Below, piece by piece: positions 21,310-31,769 of a DNA stretch of 64,000 nt. The notes beneath the pieces were generated by a model. The model ran no database searches and was not told the DNA's origin. It saw only the letters and a list, made by a program, of their open reading frames with translations. The first letter of the stretch is position 1. Every line of letters starts with the position of its first letter. Both the position numbers and the translations under genes were made by a program. The DNA comes from Solanum dulcamara (Eukaryota; Streptophyta; Magnoliopsida; Solanales; Solanaceae): assembly GCF_947179165.1 (NCBI RefSeq), contig NC_077240.1, positions 71,627,501 to 71,691,500 of the forward strand, given 5' to 3'.

Positions 21310-22165
21310 TCCTTTTCCTCAAGGATTGAACCGAGGGAATCGAAGAGCAAACTTATTATAGTCCTCCCAGGTGCTATCTTCTTCGGCAGTGTTGAGCCAC
21401 TTAATCAATAATTGTGGAACAGCTCGGCCATTCCTTTGGATGAGCCTCCTATCCAACACCCTTTTTGGCATCAAGAGGACATGGCCAGAGTCAGATTGAA
21501 TGACAGGGAGTGTCACTGAGGCAGCATGCGAACCAATCTTCTTTTAAATTGAGAGATATGGAAAGTGGGATGGAACCAGGTACGTGCTGGTAATGCCAAA
21601 GTATAAGCAACCAAACCAACCTTAGCTACAATTCCAAATGGTCCAAAGAACTTGGCGGATAACTTCTGAAAGGTGTGAGATCTTAAGGAGGTCTATCGAT
21701 AGGGATGGAGCTTGACATAAACCCAATAACCCACATCATAAATTCTGTAAGACCTTTTCTTATCTGCGTGAGATTTCATTCTGTTTTGAGCCTTGAGCAA
21801 ATTAGATTTGAGCATCCTCAAAGTAGTTTCCCTATTAGTCAAACTTCTATCCACAACGTCCAATTGGGAATCCAAAGGCATATAAGGCAGAAGAGGTGGT
21901 GGTTTCTGGCCATACACTATCTCATATGGAGACATCAGAGTAGAGGAATGGAAAGTGGTATTGTACCATCATTCAGCTAGTGGTAACCATTGTGGCCATT
22001 CTTTAGGTCTCTCGAAAGTCATGCATCTGAGGTAACACTCAAGGCATCTATTGACTACTTCTGTTTGACCATCAGTTTGTGGGTGGTAGGCAGTGGAAGT
22101 AAGGAGAGATACCTTCTGGAGCTTAAACAATTCTTGACAAAACGAAGTCTTTTGAAAGTTATGGG
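21310..22165 (-). pseudogene. Gypsy integrase core, C-terminus and chromodomain
   Basis: About 22160-21940 encodes the end of the integrase core (LLTSTAYHPQTDGQTE, then CLECYLRCMTFERPKEWPQW and YNTTFHSST). Continuous text follows at 21935-21693: MSPYEIVYGQKPPPLLPY, LLKAQNRMKSHADKKR and VGYWVYVKLHPYR. After decayed sequence, 21516-21319 gives a clear chromodomain: PKRVLDRRLIQRNGRAVPQ, then LIKWLNTAEEDSTWEDYN. Stops near 21690 and 21530 break the frame. RT and earlier domains are missing. Confidence 0.85.
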
Positions 22166-22476
22166 CTAAAATAATATTTAGATAAAATTAATTATTTTAA
22201 GTTATAATAATGTGATATTTTTTTTTGAAACCGGCTAAAAAGAAAGGCTTCCACATAAAATGGGACATGGTGAATAGTAAATAATAAGCCATCCAAGTTA
22301 GTATAGAATTCCTAGAAATCGTAATATGTAGGAATCGGAGTTGCTTGTACTCCAAGGACCTAACTGTTTCAGGATTCTAATTAATTAATTGGAGTTATTA
22401 TAGGATTAAGAAAAATAAAATAGAACAAGTATGTTTATGATCAGTTCTCATAGTTTCTTACGTCTAGAAATTAGCA

Positions 22477-23117
22477 ATGGATATTGAAGTTGATCATTAT
22501 ACTGCTTTGAATTTACCCTCTGGTGAGGAAGGGAAAACTCTTTCTGAAATCGGCATATAAAAACAAAGCATTAGAATTGCATCTAGACAAGAGACCAGAT
22601 GATCCAATGAATGCTCACTTCAACTTTGAAAAGCTCAAGGCTTCATACGACATTCTCAAGGATGAGAAAAAGAAAAAAGTTATTTGATAAAAAGATTCAA
22701 TTACAGCAGAAACAAGATTCAAAGTGTAGAAAAATGATGTCAGAGTAGGTTTTTGCACCTAATATTAATCTGGCTCGACTAGACGAGGAGGGACAAATTG
22801 CTAGAAAATTTATTGGCGAATTGCTCGAATTAGTGCAATATTGCATTCAAAAAAAGAGTCATCACACATGTGTGTAGTAGACAAGGAAAGAATTCTTAAG
22901 GTATCTTGGAGGAAAATCGGTGATGATTATACTTGTCAAAGATTGAGAGAGTTTTTTTAGCAATTTTTGTGAGATTGAATATGTAATCATGAGTTTTAAG
23001 AAGAAACATTACGCTCTTGTTGAAATGTCATATATCTAAGGACGATGCAGCTAAGGCCGCCTATTGTGTTGGGCAGTCTCTTAATTGTGCCTCTTCACCC
23101 TCCAATGCCATCTCATT
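22477..23117 (+). pseudogene. DnaJ (J-domain) plus RRM protein pseudogene, DNAJC17-like
   Basis: Starts ATGGATATTGAAGTTGAT = MDIEVDHYTALNLPSGEEG, the beginning of a J domain. After a one-base shift near 22552 it reads KSAYKNKALELHLDKRPDD, then FNFEKLKASYDILKDEK; the invariant HPD is HLD. Later frames give KLFDKKIQLQQKQDSKCRK. At about 22880-23110 an RNA-recognition-motif-like segment follows: RILKVSWRKIGDDYTCQRL, then FFxQFLxEIEYVIMSFKKK. J domain plus C-terminal RRM is the layout of DNAJC17-type co-chaperones. The domains are close together without introns, and several frameshifts and stops are present, so this looks like a retrocopy or captured fragment. No poly(A) or TSD was found. Confidence 0.75.
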
Positions 23118-23131
23118 TTTTAAATGAGCCG

Positions 23132-23230
23132 AAATAAACTAAAATCGTCATCCACCATGTTTTTGATGGTTCCAGATTGAACCGCGATCAATTCTTCGAT
23201 CTCAAATTCTTCATCACAGGATGAACATCT
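23132..23230 (-). pseudogene. SKP1-like fragment (copy 1)
   Basis: The minus strand from about 23230 encodes CSSCDEEFEIEELIAVQSG, then TIKNMVDDDFSLF. This is the start of a SKP1 domain (EFEVDEAVALESQTIKxMIEDD in typical plant SKP1 proteins). SKP1 bridges CUL1 to F-box proteins in SCF ubiquitin ligases. After DFSLF the sequence no longer resembles SKP1. Only about 33 codons survive. Confidence 0.65.
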
Positions 23231-23552
23231 TTTTCTCTTACGTCTTTTCTGATGAATAGAATTATGAAGGTATTAATAGTTCAACACACCTAAAGTATTC
23301 TAGTCTTTTAAGTTTCATATCTGTACTATCACGATTTTCGTATTTGAATTATCACCAAGGATTTATCAAAACACACCTCAACTAATATCTGATGGTGCAT
23401 GTACTACTTTTTTAAAAAAAAATTGCCAAGTGACCCTCCACGTGGATAAATAATTCCACCTTAAAAAAACGTAAATTTCAATTTTTTGTGTTTCATACCT
23501 AAACTATCAAACCGCTAATGTAAAGGTAATTTGTAACCAATAGAACTTCAAA
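23231..23552. other. Spacer between SKP1-like fragments
   Basis: AT-rich DNA with phrases such as CACACCTCAACTAATATCTG and CTAAACTATCAAACC that resemble a high-copy non-coding repeat of Solanaceae genomes. No frame or boundary could be supported. Confidence 0.35.
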
Positions 23553-23756
23553 TTAATCTTTGAATCTAGATTTCACGAACTTCTTATTGTGAGTTTTGAT
23601 TTCTTCTTCGTTCAAATTCATTGTCTCTGCGTGCTTCTTCAGGTAATCAATAATTTTTATTAGGATCATGGTATCACTGTTTGGGGGGAGGGATGAGGCT
23701 AAAATCGCCCTCCACCATATTTTGGATGGATTATTCCAATTCAAACTCGGCGCCAG
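23553..23756 (-). pseudogene. SKP1-like fragment (copy 2)
   Basis: Reads GAEFELE, a stop, SIQNMVEGDFSLIPPPNSD, then TMILIKIIDYLKKHAETMN and EEEIKTHNKKFVKSRFKD before a TAA. It matches SKP1 from EFExxE through the VIEYCKKHVE-like helix to FDxEFVK. The stop replaces a residue in the ALESQTIK region. It overlaps copy 1 in its first third, so the two fragments are partial duplicates about 500 bases apart in the same orientation. Confidence 0.7.
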
Positions 23757-23807
23757 GGGCGGAACAATATAGTTACTGATCTAGAGCCAAACTTAATAGA
23801 TATAATT

Positions 23808-24197
23808 AGTGTTGTCAAAGGCGTGCTTGAAGCGCGCTTAAGCCCTGAAGTGAGGCTCAAAATGTGTTTAGCACTTCGTTTGGCTTTATGTGCACTTTAG
23901 TGTGGTCATCAAGATTCTAATGCTTACTTTTCCTTGCCAATGAGCCTCTTTTGAAGAAGTGATACTAAACAATTGATATTTCACTTTATCATACTTTTTT
24001 TTTCAATTTCTTAGGTCATATATTTATCATTCATGTTTATAATTATTGGGCTTGGACTAAACATATATATATATATATTTGTATCTTTTTCTTCTTTTGC
24101 CCCTTTTTTTATTAAAGCCCATACTTTATTTGCGCTCTACGCTTAAAGCCACAATGGACCTTAAAGCTTTTTTGCGCTTTTAGCCTTTGATAACACT
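23808..24197. mobile_element. Terminal-inverted-repeat MITE (hAT-like)
   Basis: A 390-bp element whose left end AGTGTTGTCAAAGGC and right end (read inward) AGTGTTATCAAAGGC match at 14 of 15 positions. Just inside, both ends carry GCGC- and AAGC-rich text related to AAGCGCGCTTAAGCC. The interior is AT-rich with a (TA)n run (24062-24079) and no coding capacity. This GTTATCAAAGGC type of terminus is common in dicot hAT-derived MITEs, from memory. No clear 8-bp TSD remains. Confidence 0.75.
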
Positions 24198-25339
24198 GAA
24201 AATCATAAATATTTAAATTTTTTATTTATTCGAAATTGACTCTTTAAACTCTTTTATAGGCAGAGCTATAAATTTATTCTTTTAAGAATTAATTTATCCA
24301 AATATTTCTTTCAATGGGTATAAAAAAATTATGTTTATAAAGGAATATAAAACTATTATAAATATGAAAAGGGAGAACAAATTTGCGGGAAGAAATTAAC
24401 GTAACTAATACACAATTTTATAATTTTCTTGAATATTGATATAATAATGCATTAATGGCCTAACCATTTGATCACATTTTTATTTCCATATTTCAAGTTA
24501 CAATTAATTCTTCAACAAAAATTTTTATATAGCCGCTAAAAATTACTATACATATCACAATATTACAATCAATATTAGAAAAGGTTTCACTATTTCCTTA
24601 TATAATCATAACATTAAAAATGTAGTAAAGAAATAAGTTTTTAAGTTTTTAGTTAAATGACAATATAACTTTGTCTAATATTTTAGAACTTTAAATTAAA
24701 AAAATTACATTTAATAACCACTTTTTTTTAAAAAAAAATTAAGGTCAGTGAAACAGATCCCACTAACTATTTTTTTGAATAAAAGAGGTATGTACAGAAA
24801 ACTAAAATACCGTAAAAGCAAAAGAACAAAAGTAAAATAGGTTTTCAAATTGAATTTGGATAGTCTTGAACTTGGGGATTTTAATTAAAAGAGACTTTTA
24901 AGTTATCTATTTGAGGATATAGGACACAAGTTTTAAAAATTGGGTAAAAGGGACTCTAGTATAATTAGGTATTAATGGGTTATGCTAATTTAAAAAAAGA
25001 ATATTTTTATACACCCCAAAGTTTTGCTATTTACAAACATGCCCAACATATAAGAGGGTTGTTTAGCCAACAGAGCAACAAACAGTTTTCTGAAAATCTG
25101 CTCATTTTTTCAGCGGGAGCAGCAGTAGCAGCTTCCCACATTCATCTTCGTCCTCTTCCATATCTTTTGTTTTTCAATCTCAACACATTCCAGTCTTTCA
25201 AACGCCGATGTTTAAACATTTGTCTAAACAACTAACAAATATTTTCATATCTCGATCTCCAAAATAATTAGCAAATATTTTCATATATCTCCAAATAACT
25301 AGCTGATATTTAAAATATTCTCATTGTTTTAACTAAAGA
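24198..25339. other. Unassigned AT-rich DNA
   Basis: About 1.1 kb of AT-rich DNA. The open stretch at 24975-25235 has no recognisable domain and ordinary composition. Nothing supports a gene, RNA or mobile element. Confidence 0.45.
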
Positions 25340-25615
25340 ATCATAAAAAATACCTAAACAACTTAGGGTAGTTTAAAATATCTTCTGGTTGTTTGAACTA
25401 AACAACTTTTGGTTGTTTAAACAATTTTTGGTTGTTTAAACAACTTTTGTTATTTGAACTAAACAACTTAGGGTTGTTTAAATATCTTCTGGTTGTTTGA
25501 ACTAAACAACTTTTGGTTGTTTAAATAATTTTTGATTGTTTAAACAACTTCTGTTATTTGAACTAAACAACTTAGGGTTGTTTAAACAATATCTCTTGGT
25601 TGCTTGAACAACTCC
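25340..25615 (+). repeat. About 105-bp minisatellite (2.5 copies)
   Basis: The phrase ACTTAGGGT(T/A)GTTTAAA recurs at 25361, 25467 and 25570, giving periods of 106 and 103. Within each unit the shorter phrase GGTTGTTTGAACTAAACAAC and GTTGTTTAAACAA occur several times; GTTTAAAC is itself palindromic, so the array is rich in small inverted repeats. Confidence 0.85.
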
Positions 25616-25935
25616 TGTTTATATAAATAACATATTCTCTCTTCTCTTCTCTTCTCTTTTCATCAATTTTTTTATAATTTTCACAATCAAATTGGAGTAA
25701 AGAAAAAAATGAGGATGACAACATCCGAAGAAGAAGTAGATGAAAACACAAAAAGTTTGGAAAGAAAGGGAAAAACGAAGAAGAAAAAAAGCAAAGAAGT
25801 TAAGGAAGAAGAAGATGAAAGGGAAAAGGAACAAGAGCGTTTTAAAAAAATGGAGAAAAGAAAAGAGAAGAGAAGAGAGGAGGGAAGAGGAGAACAGAGA
25901 ATTTAAAAAGATGAAGAGAATGAAGAAAATTTAGG
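25616..25935 (+). other. Polypyrimidine tract followed by purine-rich Lys/Glu reading frame
   Basis: CTTCTCTTCTCTTCTC at 25637-25655 is followed 200 bases later by its complement-like GAAGAGAAGAGAGG (25865-25880), so the two could pair. Between them an ATG at 25709 opens 65 codons: MRMTTSEEEVDENTKSLE, then almost only Lys, Glu and Arg. The composition follows from A/G-rich DNA; I do not regard it as a proven gene. A TATATAAAT-like motif lies at about 25619. Confidence 0.35.
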
Positions 25936-27149
25936 GTTTTATTAAAAGTTTTGATATTTTAATTTTTTAACCTAAATTTATAAATATTTCAAATCAACCT
26001 CATTTCTTTATAATTAACCCTTAATTATATATTTATAACAAAACAAAAGAAAAAAATAGAAATCCCCTATCCTTCATTCCACTCTCAAAGATCCTTTTTA
26101 GCTCATTTTCCCCTTGAACTTCTTCCTCATGTTGTTCGTCGGTGGCTCATGCTCCGATACGTCGATTTGTTTCCTCCGGTCATCTAAGGTATGATTCTTG
26201 TACTCTTCTTTCAACTTCTTGATGTTTTACTGTTTAGTTTTCCATTTCCTCTTGTATGTGTGTCCTCTTACCATCCAGATCTGGTGTGGTTGTTGTTGAA
26301 CACGGTGGTCTCTATTCTGATTTGGACTTGTGATGTATTTACGCTTAAGGTAGGTATCTTCTCTTCTTCCTCCTATTTAGCCTTTTGTTTTATGTTCGAT
26401 GCATTGTTTATATGCTTGTTATTCTTGTGTTTATTGCATTTAATAGAATTGTATCTTTCTTGACCGATCTCTTTTTTCTGACTTTTGTTCGAGGAACACT
26501 GTCATTTTTTGTACCTTACTTTTTTAAATTAAATTTTGAACAGTGGGTTGAGCTTCCGTAGATGTTGATACCACTATTGTCCTACTTTCTATGTTTCAAG
26601 TTGTGTATACCTCCTTTGTTGTCCTGGTTTGTTGTATGAAATTCTTTCTTTGTACCAGATTTACGCATGTGTTGTGATTTGCGATGTTTTTTTGTGGGTT
26701 TAGATCCTTTTGTTTTTTTGTATTATTCTTTCTTGATGTGCATTATCTGTCTGTTGACTTCCTGCAAAGTTAGACAATCAATTATTGTATATAACTTTTT
26801 CATATTTTTCCTCCTTTTGGACTTGAATTCGAAGAACTTTTTTTTCTCTATTATCCATCTTAATCGATTTCCTAAATGGAAAATACTGGTGGTTGATTCT
26901 TTTGTTGTTTTTCATTTATTTTGGGAAGTGAGTTGAGCATCCAAGGATGTTGATACCTTCAATTTCCAAATTTTGATGTATTAATCAAAATTGTAATTTG
27001 TGTGTATCTCCATTGCCCCTCCTCTTGTATTTGATAAACCTCATCTAGTTCAATATGTTGTGTCTGCGAGTGTTTTCCCCCCTTCTCTAGTCTCAACTTC
27101 ATCTTCTACATAATCGAATTCTTAGATAGGACATCATCAACTTGTCACT
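25936..27149. other. Unassigned region with possible 5' exon-like segment
   Basis: Pyrimidine-rich leader-like DNA at 26060-26190 includes TCATCTAAGGTATG, and 26349 reads AAGGTAGGT; both look like splice donors. Text from 26190 to 27120 is T-rich, as in plant introns. This could be the 5' end of a captured or decayed gene on the plus strand, but I find no conserved protein motif or acceptor that ties pieces together. Confidence 0.3.
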
Positions 27150-27199
27150 TTTTATTATCCCCCTTCCTTGGGATTCCATCTCTTGAAAACTAATCATAA

Positions 27200-27556
27200 T
27201 AAGATTTGTGGTTGCTAGTGATAATAAGCGAGGTGATCATTTGTTTCCTTCTTTACAAATATGCTTAATAATCATTGTTCTTTCTTGATTTAGTCTCCAA
27301 ATTTCCTATAAATAGTCTGAGCTTGCCATGGAATCTTCCAGCCTCCTTTTACAATGTTTTTATTAGAAGAGAATCTGTTTCAATCATCACCCTATCCATC
27401 TGTGTTGCCTCAACGAACTTTAAGGCATGCAGAATAACTATAACTTTTGGTTGAGTGATTATACAAGCCAAATCTTTATTCTCTTGAGGTTGTGCATGCA
27501 AAATATCTCCTCTTTTATCTCTTACATAGAAATCGCAAAAGATTTTTCATGGATTT
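27200..27556 (-). pseudogene. L1 ORF2 fragment: RNase H C-terminal part
   Basis: Minus-strand text: CDFYVRDKRGDILHAQ, AKVIVILHALKFVEAT (normally AExxAILxAL), MIETDSLLIKTL with the third catalytic Asp, and near 27230 NDHLAYYH, equivalent to the conserved NxxADxLA end. Reading frames shift at about 27360 and 27300. It continues the piece that ends at 29860. Confidence 0.72.
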
Positions 27557-29859
27557 TGTCACGATCTAGACAATCCCCTAGGTGTGACATGACGAATAGG
27601 ATCCTGAGAGACCCTAAACAAGCCCCTTGACATAAGTATAATATTATGAAATCAAAATAACTGAAACACAAGATAAGCGGAAGAGAAAATCTCAAGAATA
27701 ATCTTAACATAAGGAGAATCTCATTACAAAGACTAACAATGCGGAAATCATAGACTGACAATGCGGAAATCATACTAAGTCTGATATAAGCCTATAATTT
27801 CATAGTTGTGGCATAGGACAATACCTAGCTTACGATATATCTGAAAACTGAAAGAAGTCTGAAAAGACATAAAAGAACTCATAATATGACCATATCCTAA
27901 ACCATGAGGACTCACCAAAGTAGTACATGCTGATCAGAATCTTAAACTAGCCACAACCAGTAAAAGGAGCGTCAAACCCTATATTATGAGACAATATAGG
28001 CAAAAGTATCTGTCAATACTCTGAATGTACTGAGTATGGAGAACATGCAATGATATGATATCAAAATAAATCTGAAAAAAATGATAATGCAATGATCAAG
28101 CTAAAACATGATGTACCTTTATCAATATGAGTTAAAAACATAGTACATGGTCAATACAATATCCTAAACATCATAATCTAATATAAGTGCAAACATAGTC
28201 TTTTGTGGGAGGTGCCATTAACCGACATATAACTATGTGAGCTATAACATGGAGTTCATTGTTCTACGCTCATAATGAAAAGAGAGGATCCTACTTGCCA
28301 AAGTAATGACCATAACATCTCCTAAGTTGATCCACTAAGCTACTAAGGAATCAAGCCTCAACTAATGGGTGATCCTTTCTAAGGAGTCAAGCCTCTACTA
28401 ATGAGTGACCCTTTTCTCCTATGATGACACATAGTTCTAGGACAATGGGATTTCTATGGAATGTCTCAAGCCTCTACTAATGGGGTGAGCGCCCATTCCA
28501 AAGTCCACTCGGTGCTAAGTAAACTCCCAATGAAAAACATATATATAATCATATCATAATTTTTTGAAATGGTAAGTATCTAGTAATATCAAGTTCATTA
28601 TAAAATACTTAAAATCATAAGAATAACTCCTTTCAACATATCATGATTCATAACATAATCCATTCATAAGAGACACTTATCTAAATCATCTTAATCATGA
28701 TATACTTTTCATAGAAAAACACAGTTCAATTGGAAGTGGCTAAGTCATGGTAATCCTTCATGATGAGAATACTTCAATTCGAAGCAACCTTATTTTCATA
28801 AATCATAATTGATACTTTATCTAAAAGAATCATTAAATCACAATCTCTCCAATCATGATACATGCATAATCTCGAAACATATTTCATAATCATAAAATAG
28901 GCATAATGCATGGGTACATGAAAAAACCATTGAAAATATGCATTTAGATCGAATCATGCATAATAAAATCAAATAGGAGAATTTAGTCAAAAATAATTGA
29001 ATCCATAAGAAACTTGCATAACTCTAATGCGGATTCAAAATCATTGAAGAAGTAGATAAATCTTTGGAATTCAATGGATGAAAAGGATCCATTGATAAAT
29101 TCTCACATACCTTGATGGATTCTAGCCTCGAAATTTAAAAGAGGAGACTTGAAGCTTGATGAACCCTAATTAACATTAGGAGGATCCTTGGAGAATAAAA
29201 CTTAAGTTCTTTTTGGATTTTGAGTGAATGAGAGGGAATGAGAGAATTTTGAAGGGTAAAAGTAGCTATAGGTCTTAGGAATAGGCTTAAAATGACATAA
29301 ATTAAGTGTTAAAAGAATAAAAAAAGACTGAAATAATCGTGAGAAATAGCTACTGGAGGGACTTTATGGACCCCACCTATGAGCCATAGACCCCACCTAC
29401 GGACCGTCCATGGTCTTGTGGGAAACCAGTGCAAAAGTACAAGTCTCTGAAGTTCATCCTATGACCCACTCTATGGGCCATACATACATATATGGTTCAT
29501 AGAACTTCTCGTCCTGTTCATCCTAAGAAAACAACTCTCTAAATCTCAATTGACGGGACCACCTATAGCCCGTAACCCCATCCTATGGTCCATAGGACCT
29601 CTCGTGGAACCCAACCTTTGAAACACTACCTCTAATTCTCATCCTACGACCACTCTTATGGGTTGTAGGTCCTCATGTATTCTCTCGGCACCCTTTAATG
29701 TCTTAATCATTTTTCCAAACTTAGGATGTCTCCTATGACTGCTTACCTATGAGTTGTAGGACTTTTTACGATCCGTAGGTAGTCTCGTGGAAACTTGCAC
29801 CAACAAAATTTTCTAAACTTTTCTTTCCAACTAAACTTTCCAACTTCTGGGGTGTTACA
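27557..29859 (-). mobile_element. Solo LTR inserted in the L1 RNase H region
   Basis: Plus-strand ends are TGTCACGATC at 27557 and GGGGTGTTACA at 29859, the LTR format seen in the gypsy elements here. On the minus strand it carries shared landmarks: CAAGGTATGTGAGAATT near 29110, GACCxxxTAGG repeats at 29340-29780 and GGTGAGTCCTCATGG near 27910. There are no coding domains. Flanks GATTT and AGTTT are only a weak TSD match (3 of 5), but L1 protein text resumes across it, which supports a simple insertion. Confidence 0.75.
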
Positions 29860-30500
29860 AGTTTACTTTTGAGGTTCCATTAGTATTAACTTTCATCCTT
29901 CTAGTGTCAGGTTGCTTCAAAACTACCTTGGTTACCTTAACTTTGGGATTGTAGTTATTTAGAGATTCCACCACTATCCTCTATTTGTATGGAATATGCT
30001 TACTCTTTCTCATCCTTGTCTTTATAAGTAAAACTAGAGTATGAATAATTTGGTAAATTAATCTACTACACAACATTTTTCTCTATGACTCACCTTATTT
30101 ATCCTTTTCTATAAATCCTTGAGAATGGTGGCAAGGACATCATAAAAGATATAGTTCACCTAATGGTGAACAATTATTTCCCACCATAGATTTATTACTT
30201 GAGTTGGGTGCATATTCTCCATTTTTATACCTACAGGCCCACATAAGTGTTTCCCTTCCAATTGAGCAGTTGGTGAGTGTAGAAAGACATGGAATATGTC
30301 CTCTACCTTGGGCTGATCATAGCAAAAGCATCTAGAGTGGAATTGAATCCCCCAACTTCTAAAAGTACCATCTAATACTAATTTGGTCTTCCACAGTTTT
30401 CACATTAAAAGGAAATTTTAATAGGCATGCCTTTAATCCACATGTGGTTGTACATCATATTCACTTTTTGTCTCTGTTTGATGTGATAAAAGACAACTTA
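29860..30500 (-). pseudogene. L1 ORF2 fragment: zf-RVT and RNase H start
   Basis: From about 30450 downward, broken frames give WIKGMPIKISF, KTKLVLDGTF-like text, RCFCYDQPKVEDIFHVFLH, then CGPVGIKMENMHPTQVINLWW, which follows the CxxC...H...H pattern of the zinc-binding domain after L1 RT. Closer to 29870, KVVLKQPDTRRMKVNTNGTSK corresponds to the first strand of RNase H (KxNTDGS), with the catalytic Asp changed to Asn. Stops and frameshifts are frequent. Confidence 0.7.
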
Positions 30501-31769
30501 TTGTAAATCTTCCCCTGGGTTTCAGTCTCAAATAAGGTCTATCTAGTTCTTCTTCCTCCTTTGATGGACTAATTCTGTTGAGTATATTTTCTATAAGGTT
30601 TTTGAGGTAGTAGGTTTCTTAGTGCCTGTTCATTCTCTTGACCTGCCTTAGCCACTTTCTTGACTAGAATTATTGTTTGATAATATTCTACACCTAAAGG
30701 GATTATCTCCCATTATTGTAAACTCCATTCAGTTCTGGATCATTCGCAGACTGTTTCTTTTTAGTGCCTTCTTCCTTTTTTTTTTCTTTATCATTTTCTA
30801 TTCTTTGTTTTCTTCTTTCATTGGTCTGTGTTTTGGATGTAAAATCCAACATCCTTGTAGGTCATGTCCTTGTAGACTACCTTGTAGACTACATTAGGTG
30901 CACTAATTTGGAAGGTAATTATACTAGATTCTTTGAAATTTAGATCTCACCATTTTTATTTCTCCTTCTACACACTCTATTTATATTCTCTCTATACTTG
31001 TGGGTGGGTGTTTAAATAGAAAAATAGAATAAAGATGATCAAATAGGGGATTATGGGTTTAAAACCTAGGGTTTCTGCAAACGGCGCCAATCAACAAGGT
31101 ATTTATTTGCGCCATTGCTATAGCCCGACAGAAGTGACCCCTATGAACGCCATCTTCCTGAAAAATAACACAAGAAAAAGCGATAATAGAGAGATTGATA
31201 ACCCAGAGATTGGTGTTGCTAAAAACTTAGATCCAATTCATTTTGCAAATTGGATGCCAGGTCGATGGACTGCATCGATAGTTCTACAACTGGTATGTGA
31301 AGAAGTGCCTAAGGACTTATCAAGGACTCACATGCCCAATGTAGTCATGCAAAACCTAGAAAATTGGGAATTCATTGCAACAAGGAAACATACTTTCTCG
31401 GCAACGGCCACTAGGATCACACTCACGATAGTGGAGGTAATAAAGGACAACTGAACCACTTAGATGGGACTCCAGATAGAGTTCTATCCATAAATACGAT
31501 AGGATGGTGTCAAGAAGGTCTAAGTTAACCCTATGAAAATCACAAAGGAGTGTTAGTGGTAGAAGTCCTCCCTAATAGGCTATGTTATTAAGGACAATCT
31601 TTCATTCAAGGAAATGTAGTGATTTGTTTATAGAGTATGGAATTTTGTCACTATACCACAAGTTTCTACACACCGACAAGTATTTCATATTTTGTTTTAC
31701 ATATAAGGAAGACAAGATGGAATTTTGACAAAATAGGTCATATACATTCAACAATAGACTAGTGGTTCT
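30501..31769. other. Unassigned region with a 133-codon open frame
   Basis: An ATG at 31053 opens 133 codons to 31454, starting MGLKPRVSANGANQQGIYL and containing EEVPKDLSRTHMPNVVMQN. I do not recognise a domain, and the composition is not unusual. No promoter or splice signals stand out. It may be a chance frame within decayed retroelement DNA. The flanking bases show nothing identifiable. Confidence 0.3.

Larger units (their letters stand above)
20963..22170 (-). mobile_element. Chromodomain Ty3-gypsy element, 3' fragment
   Basis: Minus-strand order: integrase core to chromodomain (about 22170-21310), a polypurine tract (CTCAAGGGGAGAGTATT ending at 21289) and a 326-base 3' LTR (21288-20963) with TGATAC...GTATCA ends. 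The 5' end is truncated at about 22170, where the sequence becomes AT-rich and unrelated. Protein text and the short LTR distinguish it from the long-LTR Tekay-like elements elsewhere in the window. Confidence 0.83.
27150..30500 (-). mobile_element. Second L1-type LINE remnant, split by a solo LTR
   Basis: On the minus strand, 30490-30150 encodes the zinc-binding region downstream of the RT, 29960-29860 the start of an RNase H domain and 27556-27200 its remainder. The pieces are contiguous once the solo LTR 27557-29859 is removed: TNGTSKVN is followed by NP and then CDFYVRDKRGDI. The RT itself is not visible upstream of 30500, so only the 3' third of ORF2 survives. Confidence 0.75.

Noticed and set aside
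25709..25906. Lys/Glu-rich small protein gene
   Set aside because: Amino-acid content is what any A/G-rich run would encode; the low-complexity DNA explains it.
26150..26470. Two-exon plus-strand gene suggested by AAGGTATG and AAGGTAGG donor-like sites
   Set aside because: No acceptors, no conserved protein text and no continuity could be shown.
31053..31454. A 133-codon open frame as a new gene
   Set aside because: No domain recognised, no splice or promoter support, and it lies between decayed retroelements; listed only as unassigned.
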